Below are positions 1 through 5,899 of a DNA stretch of 7,112 nucleotides, in pieces. The position numbers and the translations under genes were made by a program. Every line of letters begins with the position of its first letter. Positions within the stretch are counted from its first letter, which is position 1. This DNA comes from Oscillospiraceae bacterium. Its GTDB lineage: Bacteria > Bacillota > Clostridia > Oscillospirales > Ruminococcaceae. Where the stretch lies: positions 1-7,112 of the forward strand of contig JAFPYQ010000223.1 in the NCBI GenBank assembly GCA_017394475.1, in the 5' to 3' direction. The notes under the pieces are model-generated. The model was not told where the DNA came from and did not search any database. It saw nothing but the letters and a program-made list of their open reading frames with translations.

Positions 1-260
1 ATATCCAGTCTCTTTTGAGTGATGCTGCTCTTTGCCATATTCGTATCGGTGACTATCAGGGCTTTTTCGGACACTTCCTTAAAAAAACTGTCGGTGAAGG
101 CTTGTGAAAAATAAAGAGTATGGGCGTGCTCAAAATCTGCCGTGCAGTGTATCACGCGGATGATAACCGAACGTTCGGGCTCTGTGAGGGATACCCCCAT
201 TTCCGAGAGTTCCCGCTCTATTATCTCAAAGCTTTTTGATTCTATCTCCGAGGGAAGCAT
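1..260 (-). CDS. cbiC: Precorrin-8X / cobalt-precorrin-8 methylmutase, 5' part only (runs off the left edge)
   Basis: The enzyme moves a methyl group from C-11 to C-12 of the corrin ring, turning (cobalt-)precorrin-8 into hydrogenobyrinic or cobyrinic acid, a late step of cobamide synthesis in the cytoplasm. Only 86 codons are visible. They match the N-terminal half of the CbiC/CobH family: an IESKSFEIIERELSEMG-type first helix at residues 6-22, the RVIHCTADFE motif at 35-44 whose His38 corresponds to the catalytic histidine of the family, FS at 51-52, and IVTDTNMAKSSI at 69-80. The family usually has Gly where Ser79 stands. The ATG at 260-258 follows an AGGGAG ribosome binding site at a normal distance. 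The gene diverges from malQ, and its leader of about 50 bases is too short for a cobalamin riboswitch. The family call is firm. The choice of cbiC over cobH (anaerobic route) rests on the inferred clostridial host. Confidence 0.88.
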   Translation of the reverse strand, partial: MLPSEIESKSFEIIERELSEMGVSLTEPERSVIIRVIHCTADFEHAHTLYFSQAFTDSFFKEVSEKALIVTDTNMAKSSITQKRLD

Positions 261-286
261 AGCTGTTCTCCCTGTACTTTTATATA

Positions 287-317
287 CTATTACGAACGAA
301 AGTACCGTTCATAATAG
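287..317. promoter_or_regulatory. Inverted repeat, candidate operator over the cbiC transcription start
   Basis: CTATTACGAACG (287-298) and CGTTCATAATAG (306-317) are inverted copies matching at 11 of 12 positions, separated by seven bases. The dyad begins one base downstream of the cbiC -10 box and covers the expected +1, the classic place for a repressor site. GAACG/CGTTC half-sites separated by a short spacer resemble operators of TetR-family regulators, but no regulator gene is visible here. In RNA the single mismatch becomes G-U, so a 5'-end hairpin is the alternative reading. There is no T-run to make it a terminator. Confidence 0.6.
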
Positions 318-346
318 ATTATAATGTATACAGACCCGTGTGTCAA
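318..346 (-). promoter_or_regulatory. Consensus housekeeping-sigma promoter of cbiC
   Basis: On the minus strand TTGACA (346-341) and TATAAT (323-318) are separated by exactly 17 bases, a perfect match to the vegetative sigma factor consensus. Transcription should start near 311, inside the 287-317 dyad, giving a leader of about 50 bases before the cbiC ATG. A promoter this strong on a biosynthetic gene makes repression through the dyad plausible. Confidence 0.82.
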
Positions 347-385
347 TAGAAACCGTGCATGATTTGTCACTTTTACGAAAAAATA

Positions 386-414
386 TTGACAGTTTTCATA
401 AAATAGGGTATAAT
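386..414 (+). promoter_or_regulatory. Consensus housekeeping-sigma promoter of malQ-xseA
   Basis: TTGACA (386-391) and TATAAT (409-414) lie 17 bases apart, again a perfect consensus. The start is expected near 421, giving a leader of about 75 bases. A small ATCT-CGGG-AGAT hairpin at 421-432 would sit at the extreme 5' end of the RNA. The -35 boxes of this promoter and the divergent cbiC promoter are only 39 bases apart. Confidence 0.85.
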
Positions 415-495
415 GTATATATCTCGGGAGATGCCATAGAACAGGTATTCTCCGCTGGTATCCACATAAGCTGTCATTATTTGAAAGGAAACATC

Positions 496-1995
496 ATGCG
501 TTCGAGCGGGATATTGCTGCATATCTCTTCACTGCCGGGAAGGTACGGTATCGGTACTCTCGGAAGATATGCCTTTGAATTTGTCGATACACTGAAAAAA
601 AGCCGCCAGACCTACTGGCAGATACTCCCCATAGGCCCTACGGGATACGGGGATTCACCATATCAGAGCTATTCCGCATTTGCGGGCAATCCCAATCTCA
701 TTGACATGGACAAGCTCATTCACGAAGGGCTCATCGACAAGGATGACGTCGATCTCAAGACCCTTGCAGAGAAGAGCTTCTATGACTATGCACAGCTTTT
801 TTCCTACAAGAAGATAGTACTGATAAAGGCATGCAAGGCCTTTCTTGAAAAGGATGAGGCATCGCGGATAGACAGATTCAACGATTTCTGCTCCGAAAAT
901 GCTTTCTGGCTGGATGATTATGCCCTTTTCATGACCATCAAGACCTATTTCAACCAGACTATGTGGACACTGTGGGACGATGATTTCAGGCTCCGTGATG
1001 AGGATACCATAACAGCTTTTTCAAAAGCTCACGCAGCCGAGATAACACAGTGGAAATTCATGCAGTTCATATTCTTTGAGCAGTACAACGCACTGAAAAG
1101 GTATGCGAACCGCAAGGGCATAAAGATATACGGCGATATGCCCATATATGTCTCCATGGACAGTGCGGATATCTGGGCTCATCCCGAAATGTTCGACCTT
1201 GATGAAGACCGCAGGCCCATAAAGGTGGCAGGCTGTCCTCCCGACCCCTTTGCTCCCACAGGTCAGCTCTGGGGCAATCCTCTCTACAACTGGGAATATC
1301 TCGAAAAGAACGGCTTTGACTGGTGGGTGCAACGTGTAAAGTACAGCTCACAGCTTTTCGACCTCACGAGGATAGACCATTTCAGGGGCTTTGAGAGCTA
1401 TTACGCCATCCCTGCAGAGGATAAGACCGCCGAAAACGGCGAATGGCTGAAAGGCCCCGCTATGAAGCTGTTCGATGCCATAAAGGAACAGGCAGGGGAT
1501 GTAGCACTGGTGGCAGAGGATCTGGGATTCCTCACCGACGGCGTGAAAGAAATGCTCAAAGCCGCAGGTTATCCCGGGATGAACGTGCTGGAGTTTGCCT
1601 ACGGCGGCGATGACAGCCAGTATCTCCCCCACAATCACAGCAAAAACAGCGTGGTCTACATAGGCACTCACGATAATGACACGGCTCTCGGCTGGTACCG
1701 ACTGGCGGACGATGACACAAAACGCTTTATGAAGCGCTATCTGGGACTCAAAAAGATAACCTCCGAGAAAAAAGCAGTCAAAGCCCTTATCCGCGCCCTC
1801 TATGCCAGTCCTGCGGACACCTGTATCATACAGATGCAGGATGTGCTCAGACTGGGTTCGGATGCAAGAATGAACATCCCCTCTACAGTGGGCGGCAAAA
1901 ACTGGGCATGGCGCCTTGAAAAACTCCCCGGCAAAAAGGATATGAAGGCGGTCAGAGAGCTCACTCAGACCTATTTCAGATGCAGCGGGAAATAA
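496..1995 (+). CDS. malQ: 4-alpha-glucanotransferase (amylomaltase, GH77)
   Basis: This cytoplasmic enzyme cuts alpha-1,4-glucans and transfers the released maltodextrin to another glucan or to glucose, in maltodextrin and glycogen metabolism. The product is 499 residues, the normal bacterial length. The N-terminal RSSGILLHISSLPG and QILPIGPTGYGDSPYQSYSAF (about 54-74) are GH77 hallmarks. The catalytic set is present: Asp294 in RIDHFRG (nucleophile), Glu341 in VAEDLG (acid/base) and Asp393 in GTHDND (transition-state stabiliser). GDMPIYVSMDSADIWAHPE is another family block. I start at ATG 496, which follows AAAGGA at 484-489. The frame stays open upstream to a GTG at 340, but that stretch contains the promoter and lacks family similarity. 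The gene is first in a two-gene unit with xseA, 9 bases away. Confidence 0.96.
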   Translation: MRSSGILLHISSLPGRYGIGTLGRYAFEFVDTLKKSRQTYWQILPIGPTGYGDSPYQSYSAFAGNPNLIDMDKLIHEGLIDKDDVDLKTLAEKSFYDYAQLFSYKKIVLIKACKAFLEKDEASRIDRFNDFCSENAFWLDDYALFMTIKTYFNQTMWTLWDDDFRLRDEDTITAFSKAHAAEITQWKFMQFIFFEQYNALKRYANRKGIKIYGDMPIYVSMDSADIWAHPEMFDLDEDRRPIKVAGCPPDPFAPTGQLWGNPLYNWEYLEKNGFDWWVQRVKYSSQLFDLTRIDHFRGFESYYAIPAEDKTAENGEWLKGPAMKLFDAIKEQAGDVALVAEDLGFLTDGVKEMLKAAGYPGMNVLEFAYGGDDSQYLPHNHSKNSVVYIGTHDNDTALGWYRLADDDTKRFMKRYLGLKKITSEKKAVKALIRALYASPADTCIIQMQDVLRLGSDARMNIPSTVGGKNWAWRLEKLPGKKDMKAVRELTQTYFRCSGK

Positions 1996-2004
1996 AGGAA
2001 CGAT

Positions 2005-3186
2005 ATGACTATAATCACAGTCTCACAGCTCAACAGATATATCGCATCAAGGCTCAAGGAGGATGAGCTCCTTCACCCCCTCTATATAAAGGGCGAGATA
2101 ACCGATTTCAAGATACACTATGCCTCGGGACACCTGTATTTCTCGGTAAAAGATAAGGAAGCACGCATAAAGGCTGTAATGTTCTCGGCAGCTGCATCAA
2201 AGCTCAGGTTCGAGCCCGAAAACGGCATGAATGCCATATTCACTGCCGATCTCAGGATGTACGAAAAGACGGGTGATGTACAGCTTTATGTGACAGATAT
2301 CGTCCCGGACGGCATAGGAGCTATGTACCTTGCCGCTGAACAGCTAAAGAAACGCCTGGCGGAAGAAGGGCTGTTCGACATGGATCACAAAAAGGCCATC
2401 CCGGAGATCCCCCGCGTCATAGGCGCTGTCACAGCCCGGAGCGGCGCCGCACTGCAGGATATCATCAATGTCCTCCAAAGGCGTGCCCCCTATATAAGGC
2501 TGAAAGTGTTCAATATCCCCGTGCAAGGCAGCAATGACGGTGAGATCTGCCGCATGCTGCGCATCGCCGATGAAGCGGGCTGTGATGTGATCATCTGCGG
2601 CAGGGGCGGAGGAAGTGCTGAGGATCTGATGATATGGAACAGTGAGAGCATCGCGTGGACTGTCTATGATATGAAGACCCCCGTTATATCCGCAGTGGGT
2701 CATGAGATAGACAACACGGTGATAGATCTCGTCTCCGACCTGCGCGCTCCGACCCCCTCTGCAGCAGCAGAGCTGGCAGCCGCAGATATAATGGAGATAT
2801 ACGATGCCGCCGCAGCTATGAAGGTGCAGCTCGCACAGGTCATGGAAAAATATCTTTCCGACCGCGAGCAGCAGTGCAAAAGCTATCAGAACAAGCTGGA
2901 GCTGTTGTATCCGAAGGCCAAACTCTCCTCGCTGTACACACAGGCAGAAGGCCTCAGAACAGCGCTTAAAAGCGCCATGGATCACTATCTAAAAACGAAA
3001 TATACAGAACTTGTGCGCCGCACAGAACAGCTTGAGACCCTTTCGCCCCTGAAAGTCATGTCAAGAGGATACTCTCTTGTTTACAGGGATAATGCCCTGA
3101 TCCGCTCCGCCGATGGGCTGAAAAACGGCGACCGAGTACACATAGTTTTCTCCGAGGGCGAGACCGATGCAGTTATCACACGATAA
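2005..3186 (+). CDS. xseA: Exodeoxyribonuclease VII large subunit
   Basis: XseA is the catalytic subunit of exonuclease VII, which degrades single-stranded DNA from both ends without metal and acts with several copies of the small subunit XseB in repair. The product is 393 residues, at the short end for the family, but both ends look complete. Residues about 1-100 form the OB-fold DNA-binding domain (HPLYIKGEITDF, SGHLYFSVKD). The nuclease core has GRGGGSAEDLMIWNSE at 199-214 and the VGHEIDNTVIDLVSDLRAPTPSAAAE block, with His233, Asp236, Asp241 and Arg247. A long charged helical stretch follows (about 265-345), then the typical C-terminal SPLKVMSRGYSLV and a small beta tail. The ATG follows AAAGGAA overlapping the malQ stop region, so it is translated from the malQ transcript. 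No xseB follows: the next feature is a terminator and a convergent operon. Confidence 0.95.
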   Translation: MTIITVSQLNRYIASRLKEDELLHPLYIKGEITDFKIHYASGHLYFSVKDKEARIKAVMFSAAASKLRFEPENGMNAIFTADLRMYEKTGDVQLYVTDIVPDGIGAMYLAAEQLKKRLAEEGLFDMDHKKAIPEIPRVIGAVTARSGAALQDIINVLQRRAPYIRLKVFNIPVQGSNDGEICRMLRIADEAGCDVIICGRGGGSAEDLMIWNSESIAWTVYDMKTPVISAVGHEIDNTVIDLVSDLRAPTPSAAAELAAADIMEIYDAAAAMKVQLAQVMEKYLSDREQQCKSYQNKLELLYPKAKLSSLYTQAEGLRTALKSAMDHYLKTKYTELVRRTEQLETLSPLKVMSRGYSLVYRDNALIRSADGLKNGDRVHIVFSEGETDAVITR

Positions 3187-3218
3187 AAAAATACCCCCTG
3201 CCAATGGCAGGGGGTATT
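3184..3218 (-). terminator. Intrinsic terminator of rplJ-rplL, possibly also stopping xseA
   Basis: A 13-bp perfect stem, AATACCCCCTGCC (3190-3202) with GGCAGGGGGTATT (3206-3218), has a 3-base loop. On the minus strand the stem runs into seven consecutive T (3191-3185), a strong intrinsic terminator beginning about 10 bases after the rplL stop. On the plus strand the hairpin begins within a few bases of the xseA stop but is followed by TTGTAAGT, a poor U-tract, so termination of malQ-xseA there is likely weaker. Confidence 0.92.
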
Positions 3219-3228
3219 GTAAGTATGA

Positions 3229-3600
3229 TCACTTGAGTTCGATAGTTGCACCAGCAGCTTCGAGCTTAGCCTTGAGCTCTTCAGCCTCAGCCTTGGAAAC
3301 GCCTTCCTTGAGAGCCTTAGGAGCAGCCTCAACAGCTTCCTTAGCTTCCTTGAGGGAAAGACCGCAAGCATCCTTGACAGCCTTGATAACGTTCATCTTA
3401 GCGTCGCCGAAGGAAGCGAGAACTACGTCGAATTCAGTCTTCTCAGCAGCAGTGTCAGCACCGCCTGCAGCAGGACCTGCAACTGCAACAGCAGCAGTTA
3501 CACCGTACTTCTCCTGGATAGCGTCGATGAGCTCAGCGAGTTCGAGTATAGAATATGTGTCAAGTTCTTCAAGGAACTTAGTAACCTTTTCAGATGCCAT
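3229..3600 (-). CDS. rplL: 50S ribosomal protein L7/L12
   Basis: L7/L12 forms the flexible stalk of the large ribosomal subunit, where dimers bind the C-terminal helix of L10 and recruit and stimulate translation GTPases. The product is 123 residues, a normal length. It has an N-terminal dimerisation domain (about 1-33, with [20 protein letters not shown]), an Ala/Gly-rich hinge (about 35-52) and the globular C-terminal domain beginning [20 protein letters not shown], with the [16 protein letters not shown] helix-turn that contacts factors, ending in GATIELK. The ATG at 3600 follows AAAAGGAG (3617-3610). It is the second gene after rplJ, 58 bases downstream, and is followed by a terminator instead of rpoB. 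Its acidic, Ala-rich composition is typical. Confidence 0.98.
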   Translation of the reverse strand: MASEKVTKFLEELDTYSILELAELIDAIQEKYGVTAAVAVAGPAAGGADTAAEKTEFDVVLASFGDAKMNVIKAVKDACGLSLKEAKEAVEAAPKALKEGVSKAEAEELKAKLEAAGATIELK

Positions 3601-3658
3601 GATAATTATCTCCTTTTCAAATCAAATTTCAAATGTTTATGCACAACGAATATGATCG

Positions 3659-4168
3659 TTATGCTGCCTCTGACTCTTTCTTGTCCTGAAGAGCCTTGAG
3701 GGTAGCTGCGAGCTTCTGGATGGGACCCTGGAGAGTACCAACGAGCTGTGCAAGAAGAACATCCTTTGAGGGGATCTTGGAAAGAGCAGCAACTCCTGCC
3801 TTGTCGTAGATCTCGCCTTCGATATAGCCTGCCTTGAGTTCAAACTTGTCCTCATGATCCTCAGCGAATTTACCGAGTATTCTTGCGGGTGCTGTCTGAT
3901 CGGCATTGCTTATAGCGATAGCCGTAGTGCCTTCGAGAGTATAGTTAAGATCTGAAAGACCTGCCTCATCGAATGCACGGCGCAGCATAGTGTTCTTTTC
4001 TACAAAGTAGGTAACGCCTGCTTCTCTGAGCTCTTTTCTGAGCTTGGTGTCCTCCTCAACAGTGATGCCCCTGTAATCCACGAGCACGCCTGCAACAGAA
4101 CCCTTGAGCAGCTCAACGAGCTGAGCGACCTTCGCCTGCTTTGATTCAAGTGCCTTTGCGCTTGGCAT
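3659..4168 (-). CDS. rplJ: 50S ribosomal protein L10
   Basis: L10 anchors the L7/L12 dimers to 23S rRNA at the base of the stalk and, as the L10-L12 complex, represses its own operon. The product is 169 residues, normal for the family. The N-terminal rRNA-binding domain shows VAGVLVDYRGITVEEDTKLRKELREAG and VEKNTMLRRAF. The middle holds GTTAIAISNADQTAPARIL, and the C-terminal helix (about 140-169, QGPIQKLAATLKALQDKKE) is the L12-binding arm. The ATG at 4168 follows GGAGG eight bases upstream. The gene is preceded by its own promoter, an L10 leader and an attenuator hairpin. rplK-rplA, the usual upstream neighbours, are absent; a divergent unrelated gene lies there instead. Confidence 0.98.
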   Translation of the reverse strand: MPSAKALESKQAKVAQLVELLKGSVAGVLVDYRGITVEEDTKLRKELREAGVTYFVEKNTMLRRAFDEAGLSDLNYTLEGTTAIAISNADQTAPARILGKFAEDHEDKFELKAGYIEGEIYDKAGVAALSKIPSKDVLLAQLVGTLQGPIQKLAATLKALQDKKESEAA

Positions 4169-4215
4169 TGTTTACACCTCCGATTCAAGTGATCTGCTAT
4201 CATCGGGAAAGTATC

Positions 4216-4245
4216 AAAAAAGCCCTTTCCATACAGAGAAAGGGC
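4216..4245 (-). terminator. Attenuator hairpin in the rplJ leader
   Basis: On the minus strand GCCCTTTC (4245-4238) pairs with GAAAGGGC (4229-4222) across an 8-base loop and runs into six T (4221-4216). It stands between the rplJ promoter and the rplJ ribosome binding site, about 48 bases before the start codon, where a leader attenuator is expected. Its 5' arm can pair instead with GAGGAAGG at 4277-4270. Confidence 0.85.
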
Positions 4246-4249
4246 GCGT

Positions 4250-4344
4250 AATCACAAAATTAGAGCGATCCTTCCTCGGCAGGATTTACATATCACTACT
4301 ACCTGCTGTCTTAAGAATATGATAGCCGCTGAATGAAATCAGCC
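4250..4344 (-). promoter_or_regulatory. L10 leader (ribosomal protein autoregulatory RNA) of rplJ-rplL
   Basis: The leader RNA should start near 4344 with a GCTGA-TTTCAT-TCAGC hairpin (4343-4328). Next come AAGACAGCAGGT and, after a variable loop, ATCCTGCCGAGGAAGGATCGC. GCAGG (4306-4302) pairs with CCTGC (4283-4279). This arrangement and the flanking bases match what I know of the Firmicutes L10 leader, which binds the L10-L12 complex. Bound protein is thought to favour the downstream attenuator and so limit rplJL transcription when the stalk proteins are in excess. The edges are approximate. Confidence 0.85.
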
Positions 4345-4349
4345 TACTC

Positions 4350-4378
4350 ATTATACTATATTTGCCCTGTCTTGTCAA
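4350..4378 (-). promoter_or_regulatory. Consensus promoter of rplJ-rplL with an upstream A-tract
   Basis: Minus strand TTGACA (4378-4373) and TATAAT (4355-4350) are 17 bases apart, a perfect consensus. A run of seven A on the same strand (4389-4383) lies just upstream of the -35 box and could act as an UP element, fitting a highly expressed ribosomal operon. The expected start is at 4344-4343, at the first stem of the L10 leader. Confidence 0.88.
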
Positions 4379-4411
4379 GCGCTTTTTTTACCGCAAACAT
4401 AGAATTTTCCT

Positions 4412-4430
4412 GTACAAATTCTTTTTGTAC
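4412..4430. repeat. Short perfect inverted repeat between divergent promoters
   Basis: GTACAAA (4412-4418) and TTTGTAC (4424-4430) are perfect inverted copies around a 5-base centre. The site lies about 35 bases upstream of the rplJ -35 box and 87 bases upstream of the transglutaminase -35 box. It could be a binding site, but AT-rich 7-bp arms also arise by chance. The rest of 4379-4516 holds no gene that I can support. Confidence 0.3.
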
Positions 4431-4516
4431 TGTGCATTTCCGACAAAGCCATGAAAAAATGCCGAAAACACATCCTGTTTATGCGCTATTTTCAGCGCTC
4501 TATACCGCTCGTATAC

Positions 4517-4545
4517 TTGACTTTGCAACTTATTTGTGCTATAAT
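4517..4545 (+). promoter_or_regulatory. Promoter of the transglutaminase-like gene (and perhaps hisZ)
   Basis: TTGACT (4517-4522) and TATAAT (4540-4545) are 17 bases apart, one mismatch from consensus. The start is expected near 4552, giving a leader of about 72 bases. Two small hairpin-capable repeats lie just upstream: GCGCT/AGCGC (4483-4498) and TATAC/GTATA (4501-4515). Confidence 0.8.
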
Positions 4546-4623
4546 CAATAGAGCATTCTTAAATGTGTTATGCATCAGACCACCTGTTTTTTGCATCACA
4601 TACCACAGAACACAGAGGGCGAT

Positions 4624-5886
4624 ATGAAAAAGATCTTATCGGTACTGTGCGCTCTAATGATGTCACTTTCGCCGTTCACAGCGGCTCCCTCCTTTTTCGC
4701 TGCCGATGTCAGTGCAGCTGCTGCTTCTGACACCACAGGAGATCAGAAGATCGAAAAGGAACTGCGCAAGGGCTTGACCGCCTTTGACAAGAGGATAAAG
4801 CTCATAAGGACCGTACAGAATTATGATGAAAGCAAGGCTGACGAGTTCTACAAGGACATTCAGGACACTTTCGCCGGGTTGATGACAGACAAGGAATTCT
4901 TCTACGTTGAGGATTCTCTGACACTGAGCGGTTGGGTCCTCAATAATACGATGCACGTCAACGTTGATGTGTCATATATTACGGATAAAAGCTATCTGAA
5001 CAGTTATAAGAATAAATTCGACAAGGCTTTAAAGAACACCGTTTCCGGTGTGGACAAAAAATGGACAGATCTGCAGAAGACGGCATATCTCCATGATACG
5101 CTGATACTGAACACCTCCTATCTCAAAGATGATGCTTCAAGATACACTGCCACCCCATACGCTGCTCTTGCAGACGGCAAGGCGCTTTGTGTGGGCTATG
5201 CAAGGGCTTATTCCATACTCCTTTCGGAAGTGGGCATCAAGTCAATGCTCGTTGACACCGCAGATCATGAATGGAACCTTGTCAAGATAGGCGGCAGCTG
5301 GTATCACGTTGACTGCACCTATGACGATTCCTACATAGATAATGTACAGAACCCGTATACTGTATTCCATACATATTTTCTGAAAAGCGATACGGCTATG
5401 TCCGATCACGGCACCTTCTCCCCTGCAGGGATGGCTCGCTCGACCACCTATGACGATTTCGGATGGAAAGACCCCATAAGTCCCTTTGCATTCTATGGGA
5501 ACGGGATAATATATAATGACGGCTCTTCCGTGAAGGTCTACAACACCTCCGCGAAAAAGACCACAAAGCTCTTCTCTGTCACCGATAAGTGGGAGATCCA
5601 CTGGCTGGATCCGAGCCCGTACTACGAAGGCGTGTTTGACGAACACTGGTTGAGTATTGAAGGAAACCACTCATATCTTGCCCCCCTTAAGGATAAGATA
5701 TACTACAACAAAGCCCACGCCGTTTACAGATATGACCCTAAAACGGGAAAGATCCAAACCATATACACAAATAAAGAATCAGACGATATGATAACAGAGC
5801 TCTATTTCAGAAATGGTAAGCTCTATGCATCCTTTATGGACAGGAAAGGCAAAGAGAAAACCCGCACCATAAAGATCTCCGCCTGA
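4624..5886 (+). CDS. Secreted transglutaminase-like (papain-fold) protein with C-terminal beta repeats
   Basis: The product is 420 residues and its exact substrate is unknown. Residues 1-31 are a signal peptide: MKK, a hydrophobic core LSVLCALMMSLSPF, and a likely cut after VSA (29-31). Residues about 150-265 form a bacterial transglutaminase-core domain with all three catalytic residues: Cys189 in DGKALCVGYARAY, His215 in ADHEWNLV and Asp230 in WYHVDCTYDD. Such domains act as transglutaminases, cysteine proteases or amidases. The C-terminal third (about 280-420) has three strand-rich units, GIIYNDGSSVKVYN, KIYYNKAHAVYRYD and GKLYASFMDRKG, resembling propeller-type blades of surface proteins. 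No transmembrane anchor, LPXTG or dockerin is visible. I prefer ATG 4624, which begins a clean signal peptide after AGAGGG, over the in-frame ATG 4570. hisZ follows after 13 bases with no terminator between. Confidence 0.85.
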   Translation: MKKILSVLCALMMSLSPFTAAPSFFAADVSAAAASDTTGDQKIEKELRKGLTAFDKRIKLIRTVQNYDESKADEFYKDIQDTFAGLMTDKEFFYVEDSLTLSGWVLNNTMHVNVDVSYITDKSYLNSYKNKFDKALKNTVSGVDKKWTDLQKTAYLHDTLILNTSYLKDDASRYTATPYAALADGKALCVGYARAYSILLSEVGIKSMLVDTADHEWNLVKIGGSWYHVDCTYDDSYIDNVQNPYTVFHTYFLKSDTAMSDHGTFSPAGMARSTTYDDFGWKDPISPFAFYGNGIIYNDGSSVKVYNTSAKKTTKLFSVTDKWEIHWLDPSPYYEGVFDEHWLSIEGNHSYLAPLKDKIYYNKAHAVYRYDPKTGKIQTIYTNKESDDMITELYFRNGKLYASFMDRKGKEKTRTIKISA

Positions 5887-5899
5887 AACGAGGATTATA

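Noticed and set aside
142..324. 60-codon plus-strand open frame
   Set aside because: It lies antisense to cbiC and its promoter, has no ribosome binding site or family resemblance, and ends inside the divergent promoter region.
320..325. Plus-strand TATAAT as another malQ promoter
   Set aside because: The base positions 17 upstream (297-302, CGAAAG) do not resemble a -35 box. This string overlaps the minus-strand -10 box of cbiC.
340..495. Upstream GTG extension of malQ
   Set aside because: The perfect promoter at 386-414 lies inside it. GH77 similarity starts at the ATG at 496, which has its own ribosome binding site.
2344..2985. 213-codon minus-strand open frame inside xseA
   Set aside because: It is Cys/His-rich antisense sequence with no ribosome binding site, and xseA is intact and well conserved on the other strand.
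3167..3655. Plus-strand open frame across the terminator and rplL
   Set aside because: It is the Ala/Ser-rich antisense of rplL, begins inside the end of xseA and reads through the terminator hairpin.
4333..4551. 72-codon plus-strand open frame upstream of the transglutaminase gene
   Set aside because: It spans the rplJ promoter and the 4517-4545 promoter, has no ribosome binding site and shows no recognisable domain.
4571..4598. TGCATCA direct repeat (4571-4577, 4592-4598) in the transglutaminase leader
   Set aside because: Seven bases repeated once in an AT-rich leader is within chance expectation, with no supporting structure.
4570..4623. Earlier ATG for the transglutaminase-like gene
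   Set aside because: It would place 18 mostly polar residues before a clear signal peptide, and the ATG at 4624 has a purine-rich site just upstream.
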